Shown here piece by piece: positions 1 to 11,670 of a stretch of 64,000 nt of DNA. Source of the stretch: Watersipora subatra (taxonomy: Eukaryota; Bryozoa; Gymnolaemata; Cheilostomatida; Watersiporidae); contig NC_088715.1 in assembly GCF_963576615.1 (NCBI RefSeq), positions 65,361,981-65,425,980 on the forward strand, in the 5' to 3' direction. The position numbers and the translations under genes were made by a program. A model generated the notes under the pieces. That model was not told where the DNA came from, did no database searches, and worked only from the letters and a program-made list of their open reading frames with translations. Numbering within the stretch: the stretch's first letter is position 1; every line of letters starts with the position of its first letter.

Positions 1-44
1 GGCATCTGTTACGCCAAACTCTGAGGTGTGATTGGCTAATGCAG

Positions 45-1388
45 TCACTCTATCTGTATAAGCATCAGTACACTCTATCGGTATAAGCATCAGTACACTC
101 TATCTGTATAAGCATCAGTACACTCTATCTGTATAAGCATCAGTACACTCTATCTGTATAAGCATCGGTACACTCTATCTGTATAAGTATCGGTACACTC
201 TATCTGTATAAGCATCAGTACACTCTATCTGTATAAGTATCAGAACACTCAATCTGTATAAGCATCAGTACATTCTATCTGTATAAGCATCAGTACACTC
301 TATCTGTATAAGCAACAATACACTCTATCTGTATAAGCATCGGTACACTCTATCTGTATAAGCATCAGTACACTCTGCCTGTATAAGCATCGGTACACTC
401 TATCTGTATAAGCATCGGTACACTCTATCTGTATAACCATCAATACACTCTATCTGTATAAGCATTGATACAGTCTATCTGTATAAGCATAGGTACACTC
501 TATCTGTATAAGCATCAGTACACTCTATCTGTATAAGCATCGGTACACTCTATCTGTATAAGCATCAGTACACTCTTTTGTATAAGCATCGATACACTCT
601 ATCTGTATAAGCATAGGTACATTATATCTGTATAAGCATCGGTACACTCTATCTGTATAAGCATCAGTACACTCTACCTGTATAAGCATCAGTACACTCT
701 ATCTGTATAAGCATCGATACACTCTATCTGTATAAGCATCAGTGCACTCTTTTGTATAAGCATCGATACACTCTATCTGTATAAGCATAGGTACATTATA
801 TCTGTATAAGCATCGGTACACTCTATCTGTATAAGCATCAGTACACTCTATCTGTATAAGCATCGGTACACTCTATCTGTATAAGCATCAATACACTCTA
901 TTTGTATAAGCATCGATACAGTCTATCTGTATAAGCATAGGTACACTCTATCTGTATAAGCATCAGTACACTCTATCTGTATAAGCATCGGTACACTCTA
1001 TCTGTATAAGCATCAGTACACTCTTTTGTATAAGCATCGATACACTCTATCTGTATAAGCATCGGTACACTCTATCTGTATAAGCATCAGTACACTCTAT
1101 CTGTATAAGCATCAGTACACTCTACCTGTATAAGCATCAATACACTCTTTTGTATAAGCATCGATACACTCTATCTGTATAAGCATGGGTACACTCTATC
1201 TGTATAAGCATCGGTACACTCTATCTGTATAAGCATCAATACACTCTATCTGTATAAGCATCGGTACACTCTATCTGTATAAGCATCAGTAGACTCTATC
1301 CGTATAAGCATCAGTACACTCTATCTGTATAAGCATCGGTACACTCTATCTGTATAAGCATCAGTACACTCTATCTGTATAAGCATCT
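45..1388. repeat. 25-bp minisatellite, about 53 copies
   Basis: The core is CTGTATAAGCATCAGTACAC, with three main variants at the CAGTA/CGGTA/CGATA position. A 24-bp unit reading CACTCTTTTGTAT recurs at 571, 745, 1019 and 1143, marking copied blocks. The array lies downstream of the WD40 gene. Confidence 0.97.
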
Positions 1389-1789
1389 GTGTGCATAGGT
1401 GTTAAGAACCTGCTTTAGAACCATAATGTTGGAACATTTGCATTGCATGTCGGCATGGTTATGCATGCACATGTAAATATCTGTAATGAGCTGTAACAAA
1501 ATCTTCTATACAATAAATAGCATTGTATTGCATCTACAATAAACTGCATTGCAACGGACCCTACACATACTAACGTAATGTTAAGAGATTCTCAAATGAA
1601 TGCACGTAAAAGTACTTCGTAAAATGAAAGGAAAGTAACAATACAAATCTCTAATTAATTATTACTTTAATTTCTTACATAATTTTATATAATGCATTCA
1701 TATTATTTAGGTGTAATTACTTGCAGTATGTATTAAAAGGTTCTCATATGGGATTGGCTGTAGAATCAATGAAATGAATACAGCTGACA
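1389..1789. other. AT-rich intergenic stretch
   Basis: No convincing exon, RNA gene or repeat was seen between the 25-bp array and the irregular repeat that follows. Confidence 0.5.
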
Positions 1790-1794
1790 CAAAA

Positions 1795-2165
1795 GACATA
1801 TCCACTATAGACAATTATCCACAATAGACATCTATCCACATAGACACCTCTCCACCATAAACATCTAACCACAATTATGTCTATGGTGGATAAATGAATA
1901 TGGTGGATAGTCGTTTATGGTGGATAGTCGTTTATGGTGGATAGCCCTCTGTGATAGAAGGCTATTCACCATAAACGACTATCTACAATAGAGAGCTATC
2001 CACCACAGACATTTATTCATCATAGGCATCGATCCACCATATACATTTACCCATAATAGACAGATCAGATATCCTCAACAGACATTTATCCACTATACAC
2101 ATCTAACCACCATATAGAGCTATCCACAATAGAAAGCCATCCGCCATAGACATCTAACCATTATA
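1795..2165. repeat. Irregular minisatellite with an internal inverted block
   Basis: Degenerate 15-20 bp units contain ATCCACCATAGACAT. At about 1875-1950 the units run in the opposite orientation (GGTGGATAG). This creates a hairpin with arms 1923-1946 and 1960-1983 (24 bp, one mismatch) and a 13-nt loop. The array abuts, and may define, the stop of the WD40 gene. Confidence 0.85.
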
Positions 2166-4789
2166 AACAGCCAATGACCATGATGTAAAAGGATTCTCAC
2201 TCTGCCTCCAATGAATGAGTTTGATGTTAGCCCCTTCATCTCCGATGATGATGAGCTCTCCATCTAGAAGCAAGCTCTTCACCCCTACAACCAGCTGCTC
2301 CTCAAGAGTGTAGAGACATCTGAATGAACTGCCTGTCCACTCAAGAACTGTCACAAACCCATCGCTGCCTCCCACAGCTAGTACACTGACCTCTGCCTGA
2401 AAGTAAGGTTAACTCATCAGTACCTAATACCACAGCCCCCATATTTTCCTCATTCAAAGAGACACCCATTCTTTCAATCAAAACTTGTCAGCACACTCAC
2501 TGATCCAATGAGAACTTGTCAGCACATTACATCATCCAATCAGAACTTGCCATCACACGACATCATCCAATCAGAACTTGCCATCACACTCCACCATCCA
2601 ATCAGAACTTGCCATCACATTCCATCATCCAATCAGAACTTGCCATCGCATTCCCTCATCCAATGAGAACTTGTCAGCACACCAACTAATCCAATCAGAA
2701 CTTGTCAGCACATTACGTCATCCAATCATAACTTGTCAGCACATTCCATCATCCAATCAGAACTTATCAGCACATTCCCTCATCCAATCAGAACTTGTCA
2801 GCACACTCACTGATCCACTCAGCTCTAGTTTACAACTATTCACAAGATGTATAGTAAATGAACCTAATAAATGGAATGACAGCAACACACAATAATTCGA
2901 CTGTTACGAGCGGAGCAAAAGTAGACGAGACGTACAGACAGGCAGGTGATTCGATCAGTCTGCAAGGAATGTGATAAGAGGTGTGTGAGATTCTGAGCAT
3001 TGTAAACTTCTAGTTTTCCCCCGTCTAGGCCTGCCACCAGCTGCTGACCACTAGACAGAAACTCCAAGCATGTCACAGAGTTGTAGACATAAACCTCCTT
3101 TACCTGCATCCCTGCAAGAGTTAATTGTGATAGCTGTGAATAAAAACAAAAAATGTCCCAAGATCTGGAAATAAAAAGGAAAAACACCTCTTGACCTTGC
3201 GTACCTGATGCAGTGTCCCAAAATCTGACTGTGCAATCTTCACTTCCACTCACTATTTTAGAGTTGGTCACCCCTGCAACCATCAATCGTATTTGGTTAA
3301 GCCAAAAAGCATGAGAAGTTTACTCCTACGTTGCTAAAGAGCATTGAAAAATGGGAATTGCTTGCCTAAAGCAAGCACCAATATTAGACATGAGCACCTG
3401 ACTACCGCCTTATTGCATTAGCATTAATCATAAAAATAAATGTGGGTGGCTCCTTACCCTCACACTTCATGAGTCTTACACAATTCACTTGACCTCTGTG
3501 GCCTCCAAGGTTGTGCAAGAGTTCTCTAGACCGCCTATTCCATACTTTAAGACTTGTGTCACGGCTGTAAAAGTAAAGATAGACCATCGCAAAAGGATTA
3601 TCAGCTTTCATGTTAGATTTGAGCATTGTGTAAATTTGTAGCAGAGTTCACTAGTCTTGTCTAGTATCGATCATTGACATAACATGACACACTTGTAGCA
3701 ATAGCCTGAGAATGCTTGACGTTAGAATCAACTTTACCTGCTAGAAACGATGTGTTGCAAATTTATATCGACACTCCTAATAATATCTGTGTGTCCTTCT
3801 AATGCTGTCAAATCAAAATATTTTTTAGCCCAGGTTCTTCTTTTCACCTTCAATAGATCAGATTCTTGGTTATCTACAGGAAAGCCTGCTTTTGCCAAAG
3901 GCACTTCTGTAGGGATGTCAGCAATATGCTTCTCTGATGACCTAATTACTCCAGCTTGCTGTTGGATGACTTCAGGCTTATCAGATCTAAATAAAATACG
4001 CAACAGATTGAATTCTATACTTAAGCTAATTGTTGAAAAATTACTATAACAAAGAAGCAAGGTAAGGTAGGTTGAGCAAGCTTGATGCACAGCTTATAGA
4101 TATAAGGAATGCAATTAGACATTCACATATAGAGCCTTCAACAACTAGTCGCAAGTGCACTAATACACAAATATGCACAACTTTTATCTAAGATGATAGA
4201 ATATGTATATCAACTAACATTGCCATAGCTGGCTGCTCATCTTCTCTTTCCGAGTCAATCTGCAACAGAGATACTGTCAGGTATTACAGAACCTTTTTAA
4301 CATTCGTCTTTAGCTTTGATTTATTAAGAATGGAAAGTTCGAATTTGTCAACAATAGGCACTCACTCACTGCAAGGGGGTATGTTAGCCATATTACATAC
4401 TGAATAAACATACAAATCTTGGTAGACTTTCCTCCTCACTGCTTTTCCAAGCTTCTTCAGGAGTATTATCAAAAACATTCTCGTGAGCTTGTGGTAATTG
4501 TTCCGCCAGAAGATCCAACAACTCATCTCTGAACACGTCCTGCTTCCTAATCTAGGCAATAAGAACGTAAATACAAAAGCATGTAATATTGAAATATTTA
4601 ATGAAACGTCTATGTAAAAAAACTGTAACCCAAAATGCTAATAGCAAAATCATTCACCTTCGCATCTTCTTCACTGTTTCGTTTTCTAGGAAGCAGCTTT
4701 AATGTTTCTATTTGTTTGAGTTTCTTTCTCAGTAATCGTATTCTTTTGTATCGAGCATCATATTTCAGCATATCTGGATTAGCAGACAT
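2154..4789 (-). CDS. WD40-repeat protein, 8 exons, 384 aa
   Basis: Spliced model read on the minus strand: exons 4658-4789, 4414-4551, 4219-4259, 3738-3986, 3458-3564, 3205-3273, 2936-3111 and 2154-2396. All junctions are GT..AG, the phases agree, and the total is 1155 nt with a stop. The start is the ATG at 4789. Residues 1-60 are basic and helical (many K/R/L, coiled-coil-like). Residues 60-160 are acidic and probably disordered. From about residue 165 there are roughly five WD-type blades, with GH...D motifs and endings such as SLKVWN, TVRFWD and KLEVYN. WD propellers act as protein-binding scaffolds. I do not recognise the exact family. Five blades are fewer than the usual seven, and the stop lies at the edge of a minisatellite, so the C-terminus may be wrong: an alternative donor (AGA|GTGAGA) sits at 2200/2201 in the last exon and could lead to exons left of the window. 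Confidence 0.85.
2463..2825. repeat. 31-bp minisatellite in the last intron of the WD40 gene
   Basis: About 11-12 copies of a unit with core CCAATCAGAACTTGTCAGCA; a CCATCAC variant fills the middle copies. Confidence 0.95.
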
Positions 4790-6460
4790 AATGTATAAAA
4801 ATATGGTTCAGTACTAAAGTATTATATTCTGCCCAAAACCTAGTTTTTTCGTGGAATCAAAGGTGAAGAAATGTTTTGATAAGCAGAATAAAAAAAAGAA
4901 TTTTATGGCATTTTTGACCTTCACCTTAGTCATTTTATAAATACGTAAACAGTACATGTATTTTAACGTAATAAGTCAAGAAAAGTTTTCGTGGAGAATA
5001 GTTCTATGCCTACAGGACAATCAACTTGTAGTCCTCAAGTTATTTACCTCTAACGTAAAAGGTTAATGCTTTGATGTCGCTATAAATAAGTCTAACGGCC
5101 ATGTTTTTGTTGGGTTAATAAGTATGCCGATGAACTCACCAGTATTAAAACTCATCGGATGTTATTTAAAATAGACTAGCTTTTATTTAGCATTATCATA
5201 TTATGCTAGTTAAACTGTTTGAATGTTTTAAACAGCCTATTTATCAAGTCATCACACTCATCTGTTGCTAGAAAACAGCACCAGTATTTGTTTGAAATCC
5301 AGCTTGTGATCAACTCTTATGAATATTTTATTTATCAGCCTATAATCCACAAAGTGCTATTTTTAAAAAGTTGCCCAAGCTTAGGTTAAATTAATCAACA
5401 GTTAAAAAACTTGTTAATTTTTGCCTGTAAAACTGAGCCATATTACAACTTCAGAGTGCATGCATCTACCTGAGTTTTTACATTAAAAGGTATTACTTGA
5501 CTAAACAAAATTTTACTAATGGCACTAAGTAGGTTTTTAGAAGACTCTAAAATTAACAGCAAAAAAGCATTGCTCATTTTTTGACTTGCCTCCAAACTAA
5601 CAAAGATTTGCTACAAACTGAAAATTCTCATGCAATCTTTTCCCATTGAAACTTTTTGCATTTGAGAAGCTTTAACACAAATGATAGATCAATACGATAT
5701 AGATTTGAGGTACTGTAATAAAAAGGTTGGCAACAGTTTCGACACGGAGTTCCCTTCATTGTCATCGCAGAACAGAGCTCATGGGATGGAAATGGTGGCC
5801 CTGAAGATGGCCGAGATGGGAGAGGAAAACTAATGAAGTGATTATCAGTCGGTACTCATATTTATAGGCTGTCAGCATGCGTAGTAGAGTTCTCTGGATT
5901 TATCACGGTTAATTCAAACTGGAATAGTTAATTATAATGCGCTCGCTTAACACATGTTTGTTGCAGTATAATATTATATGTATGTTCCATAATAGCAAAT
6001 TGTTATGTTAACCATTTATCACCCTACTGTTTTAAAACTTGCATGTTACTATATAAATACAAACTCAAAAAATTGTTAAAACTCGTATTACGCGATTAGC
6101 TAATAACAAATATTATTGTTTTTGTGTTCAAAATATTTTATTGTGGCAACAGTTGACTTAAGTACATGTATTATACAGCCAATCAACTGTGTGTTTTCCC
6201 CTTAGTTTACTATATAACCTTTCAGTTTTGCCATTGCTGGGTGTGCTGCTGCATTGAGCTGTTAGTTATAGTACCAATAAAAATACTGTGTTCTTTAAAC
6301 ATAGCTCGTCTTGATTTTCTAAGGGAAAATATAGTATCAAATTCTTGTCACTGTTTCTGCCTTCTGAATTGTGATATTAACCACAAATCATAACTGCATT
6401 CACTATAAGAGCTATTGACCGAGCATCAAGAATTATTGCGATTAATCTACCAGGGTGTAA
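4790..6460. other. Intergenic region upstream of the WD40 gene
   Basis: This should hold the promoter and 5' leader of the minus-strand WD40 gene. No TATA box is convincing. Apart from the weak exon candidate at 5735-5832, nothing is recognisable. Confidence 0.4.
5735..5832 (+). other. Weak candidate terminal exon
   Basis: After an AG at 5733-5734 there is an open frame of 32 residues with a natural composition (FDTEFPSLSS, then MEMVALKMAEMGEEN) and a TAA at 5830-5832. A possible polyadenylation signal AATAAA lies about 440 bp downstream near 6272. No upstream partner exon was found and I do not recognise the peptide. Confidence 0.15.
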
Positions 6461-6481
6461 TAGTTGGGAGAAGGCACCCAC

Positions 6482-7325
6482 CAGTATGTTTGTCGGCTCG
6501 CCCTCGAGTCTGTCTATCGGCTCGCCCTCGAGTCTGCGTATCGGCTCACGCTCGAATCAGTCTATCGGCTCGCCATTGAGTCTGTTTATCGGCTCACCCT
6601 CGAGTCTGTGTATCAGCTCGCGCTTGAGTCTGTCTATTGGCTCGCATTCGAGTCCGTCTATCGGCTCACCCTCGAGTCTATTTTTCGGCTCGCTTTCGAG
6701 CCTGTTTATCGGCTCGCTCTCGAGTCTGTTTATCGGCTCGTTCTCGAGTCTGTTTATCGGCTCACCCTTGAGTCTGTTTAACAACTCGCCCTCGAGTTTG
6801 TCTATCGGCTCGCCATCGAGTTTGTCCATCGGCTCGCCCTCAAGTCTGTGTATCAGCTCGCCCTCGATTCTGTATCGGCTCACCCTCGAATCTGTTTAAC
6901 AACTCGTCCTCGAGTCTGTATCGGCTCATCCTCGAGTCTATTTACCGGCCTATTTACCAGTCTATTCGCCCTTGAGTGTGTTTATCGGCTTGCCCTCGAG
7001 TCTGTTTATCAGCTCGCCCTCGAGTCTGTTTATCGGCTTGCCCTCAAGTCTGTCTATCGGCTCGCCCTCGAGTCTGCGTATCAGCTCGTGCTCGAGTCTG
7101 TCAATTGGCTCACCCTCGAGTCTGTTTATCGGCTCACTCTCGAGTCTGTTTATCGGCTTGCCTTCGAGTCTGTCTATCGGTTCGCTCTCGAGTCAGTGTA
7201 TCAGCTCGCGCTCGAGTCTGTCTTTTGGCTCACCCTCGAGTCTGTTTATCGGCTCACTCTCGAGTCTGTTTATCGGCTTGTCTTCGAGTCTGTTTATCGG
7301 CTCGCCCTCGAGTCTGTTACTGACT
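6482..7325. repeat. 24-bp minisatellite with an XhoI-type CTCGAG in most units
   Basis: About 35 copies with core CTCGAGTCTGTTTATCGGCT. The unit is a multiple of three, so several frames stay open, but a 22-bp unit near 6865-6886 shifts the frame and none looks maintained. Confidence 0.96.
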
Positions 7326-7329
7326 CCCC

Positions 7330-8190
7330 CTTGAGCTGGAAGTTGCCTACCCTTGCCTAGTAGGGTTTACTTCAGGACAAAATATTTGTTCTATGATTGT
7401 GATCTAATTGAGCTGAAATACAATAAACAACAGCAGAATTATAGTACTTTCTATTCAGTTCACCAAGTACCACAGCGTGATATAATTAGATATGGAACAG
7501 AACTAAAGGCGTAGTGTGTAGCAGAAACAAAAATATCAGCCAAAGTTTACTACAATTTAATAACCGTGCTGATTCATTGCGCGAGTTTTCTGAGACAAAC
7601 AAATACAAGGATAAAAATACCATATTTCTGTACCATGAACAGTTTCACTACAAATTTTCACAAAGTAGTTGATACATTTCCCTACAAGCCTTAAAGGCAT
7701 TGGTTTACGAATCTATTTTCCGTGCTTGAAAATCCTTTATGAAAATCACTAGTTAGCCAGGAGTAGGTAACTCTACAACTTTACCATTATAAACTTAGCA
7801 GTATCGTTGATATGACTGTTTGGATTTTTAAGCTCCTCAACCAGCAAGTGCAAACGTACAAACTGGAGTCGGCTGCTCATGCACTTTGTTTCCAAATAGC
7901 CATAGCTCCGATGCCGATTAGATTGTTGTGAAAGTCGCGGAATAATAGACTTGTAGCAACAGATGTTTTACACAAGGATTGAAACTCTTCTTGGCTTCAA
8001 TTGTCTATAATAAGAAACAGCTAGTGATTTAACTTCCAGATGTGTAAAATTTTTCTAATGGTTGTCATCTATACCATTACTCTACAAACTGATTTCAGCC
8101 TAAAGATTAAGCCTCTAGTTTAGCTGATTGTGTTTTAAACTTGCAAAGCTGTAGTAAATTTAGTTTACTTACTGTATCAACATTGTTTCT
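7330..8190. other. Unassigned intergenic DNA
   Basis: No exon, RNA gene or repeat could be supported here. Confidence 0.4.
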
Positions 8191-8194
8191 GCAC

Positions 8195-8885
8195 GGGAGT
8201 TGTTCACTTGTTTCACTTGATAAAAAGCTCTCTTTGGATCGGTCGCTAGGATTGGAGTTGTTCACTCGTTTCACTCGATAAAAAGCACTCTTTGGATCGG
8301 TCGCTAGGATTGGAGTTGTTCACTTGATAAAAAGCACTCTTTGGATTGGTCGCTAGGATTAGAGTTGTTCCCTCGTTTCACTCGATGAAAAGCACTCTTT
8401 GGATCGGTCGCTAGGATTGGAGTTGTTCACTCGTTTCACTCGATAAAAAGCACTCTTTGGATCGGTCGCTAGGATTGGAGTTGTTCACTCGTTTCACTCG
8501 ATAAAAAGCACTCTTTGGATCGGTCGCTAGGATTGGAGTTGTTCACTTGTTTCCCTCGATAAAAAGCACTCATTGGATCGGTCGCTAGGATTAGAGTTGT
8601 TCACTTGTTTCACTCGATAAAAATCACTCTTTGGATCGGTCGCTAGGATTAGAGTTGTTCACTTGTTTCACTCGATAAAAAGCACTCTTTGGATCGGTCG
8701 CTAGGATTAGAGTTGTTCACTTGTTTCACTCGATAAAAAGCACTCTTTGGATCGGTCGCTAAGATTAGAGTTGTTCACTTGTTTCACTCGATAAAAAGCA
8801 CTCTTTGGATCGGTCGCTAGGATTAGAGTTGTTCACTTGTTTCACTTGATAAAAAGCACTCTTTGGATCGGTCGCTAGGATTAGC
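8195..8885. repeat. 58-bp minisatellite, about 12 copies
   Basis: The units contain GGATCGGTCGCTAGGATT and GTTGTTCACTTGTTTCACT. The period between successive GGTCGCTAGG motifs at 8241 and 8299 is 58. One unit near 8325 has lost the second TTTCACTCG block. Confidence 0.95.
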
Positions 8886-8889
8886 CGAG

Positions 8890-9658
8890 CCTTGAGAATA
8901 GAGCTCATTTAAAATCTTAATAGATAGAGCCTAGATACGACTTTTTAAATACAGAATATAGCGGAGAAGAGCTTTTAAGCGTGCCAGGCTTGTTTTGTCA
9001 TGGGTAGATAACTCTAGTTCTCACACAGAAGACAGTACTGAAGCATCCCAATGTCTTTAGCATTAGCATGCTTTATGATAATAGCTTCTTACAATTTCCA
9101 AAATGTTAATCAACCGAGTGCTCTCTGCCTACACCTGACAAAATTGAAAAGTACTAAAAATTTGGGATAGCTTTTGAATTTATATCAGTGCCTTTCGCTA
9201 TTTGCGAAGCCTCAGAGATTTATCACATGCACATTTAGAAGTCAATTAGTCAACTGGACTATTTGCCTCAGAAAAATGATAAATAAAATCAGTTCTGTCA
9301 AATATTAGTAAGTTTTAAGTGCCCTCAGCTAGTGATAAGTTGTGCTATGTGAAGGTAAAAATATAACTCTATTAGAAAGTAAGTGGTCTTTCAGTTACAT
9401 GGTCAAGTCTTCAACTGTTGCGGGAGGAGACGACTACTAATATCGTATTGAGTAATTGGTGAGCCAGTGTGACAGGGCTGACTAGTGACATGACTAGGAC
9501 TATCACTTGTTTCCTGCTGTCAAATTTATAATATACACAAGAACTGGTGAACGTAACATTCCGAGGTGTTACATCCCTGTTTATCAACACAGGGCTGCGC
9601 TAGATTCGCTCAATACCAAGCTAGGTTGTTGTGGTTATCCGTTGTGTCATATATTAGA
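8890..9658. other. Unassigned intergenic DNA
   Basis: AT-rich and without supported features. Confidence 0.4.
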
Positions 9659-9659
9659 G

Positions 9660-10670
9660 ACTCCAATTATCATAAACGGATATGCTAGTTTCCAAAGAAA
9701 CGGGCCATGCCCACAATTTTGTTATAATCTCTAATGGAGGAACCACAACATAAACAAACATAATGACTCCCAGTTGCAGTCTCAAATTGATTGCTGCATT
9801 AAAAACCATTTGAAAGAGGACAAAATACCCTCTAAGGTAGAGCTAATTATTTTATAATTTAAGACGAGGTAAATATTTTTTAAAGCTCAAGTCAAAGCAT
9901 CAATCTTACCTACATTGACATACAGCTTAAACTCTCACAGGTTTTGTATCTCCAACCAGTTTCTGTTTTTGTGTTTTTAAAAGAATTATATGTTTTAATG
10001 TCTGTGTAAAAATCCTAGGTGCTGCTAAACAGTGAACAGATATAACACCCAGAGTTGCGGTCAATCAATAATGAGCAATAATCATTACTTTAAATTATTC
10101 ATTAAATTATTAATTATTTGTTTAATTTAATCCAAAGTTCTTAAGTATGTTAATTCTCAATTAAATGATTAATACAGTCTTTTCTGGAATTAATTTATTG
10201 AATTGATTATTAATGAAGTTAAACCCAATACTTATTTGATAATTTAAACACAGAATTCATACAAATATTGTCATCGGCCACAATGTTGTTATACCTGTCG
10301 ACAATTTAACGGCAGTACCTGAGGTTTTACAGAAACACCAAAATGTATAATTTTTCTAAAACACAAACAATAAACCGGTTGCAGATATATAACCTATTAG
10401 AATTTGTGCTATATGCAAATTTAGGTAAGACTTGCACTTTAACATTAGCTTTAGAAGGGTTATATTATCCAAAATTGAAAAATTATTGGCATTACAGGTA
10501 GGGAATTTCATTTTGTTTACACGTTGTATAATACAGTGCTTAATTTTAAAGCTACTGCAACTGGGAGTTATGTTCGGTTGTTAATGTTGTGGTCCCCCAT
10601 TGGAGATTATAAAAAATTAGTGGCCGCGGCCTGTTTGCTTGGAAACTAACGCCTCTATTTACACTTTCAT
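9660..10670. mobile_element. Diverged fold-back element
   Basis: The segment 9660-9782 is an imperfect inverted copy of 10554-10670. Shared blocks include CTCCCAGTTGCAGT/ACTGCAACTGGGAG and the stretch around GTTTCCAAAG/CTTGGAAAC. About 770 bp of AT-rich DNA lies between the arms. No transposase reading frame was found and no clear target duplication is visible, so the class is unknown. Confidence 0.6.
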
Positions 10671-11670
10671 TGATTGGGCAACTTTCTCATACTCGGCACT
10701 GGTCCTCCGTATTGTCATCAAAAGCCGCTTTTCGTAGCTCTAACAACAAAGAGTTGGTTTTCGATATAACAACGTCTATTACTGGTCAGATGTTTTTTTT
10801 ATTCTTCCAATTGCTTACGCTCTTTAAAATCAATAGCAACACTTTCTTCATTCGCTGTTGTTTCTTTTTGTTTCATCGTGAATCACCAAGGTTTTAGCAT
10901 CCGACTTATAACAAACTGGTGATAAACTAATCTTTTTTTACAAATAAACTTTTTTATCGTGGTAAGCTGATGTCTAAATAGTTTCTCCTTTTTGTTTGAC
11001 AGAATATTGGAGACTGTTAAATCGTGATGAGTTGTTACTCTTAGTCATTTTCTGTTTTCCAAATATTAACAGTTTGTCAAACATAGTGATTTGTCATTCA
11101 TCACTATCTGCATTATTGTGATTTGATCACATGTGCTGCATCTCTAACTCCGGTAGCCTCATCTATCTTATTACGCCATTCTTTTCTGGCCTTCATAATT
11201 TTCTCGGCCTTAATAATTTTCTCGGCCTGTTCAAATTGCAATCCTATAGATTTTGGTCATTTTCAATGTTCATGTTCCAGATGAACTTGTGGGCGCGTCT
11301 TATAGGGGACGTTTATGTTCCCCACGTGCTTCTTTGAGGGGGGTTGTTCTGGCAATTGTAGTAAATGCCGGGTAAATCACGGAAGAGTCTAGAAGGTGTT
11401 GCTTGTTAGATGTTATTGATTGGTTATATATTTGTTAATAACAGAAGCTCGCTAAAAAGGACAACTAGTTTTCTAGCAAGTTTTCATGAATGCTTTGCGC
11501 ATGTCACGCACATACGCATTTCCGAATTTAACTGAAAGCGAAACTAACTAAACGTAATCTAAATATAACAGAAGGAACACATGAATTAAAATTAGCGTTA
11601 CAGTGCTAATATGGCCACACCTCATATATGCATGTTATTTTTTTCATTCAGCTAAAGTATTTTATGCGAG
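10671..11670. other. Upstream region of TXNDC9
   Basis: This must contain the promoter and 5' leader of TXNDC9. No exon or motif can be named with confidence. Confidence 0.4.

Noticed and set aside
6482-7325. Repetitive proteins from the 24-bp array
   Set aside because: Frames are open only because the unit is a multiple of three; a 22-bp unit breaks them and changes are not biased to silent positions.
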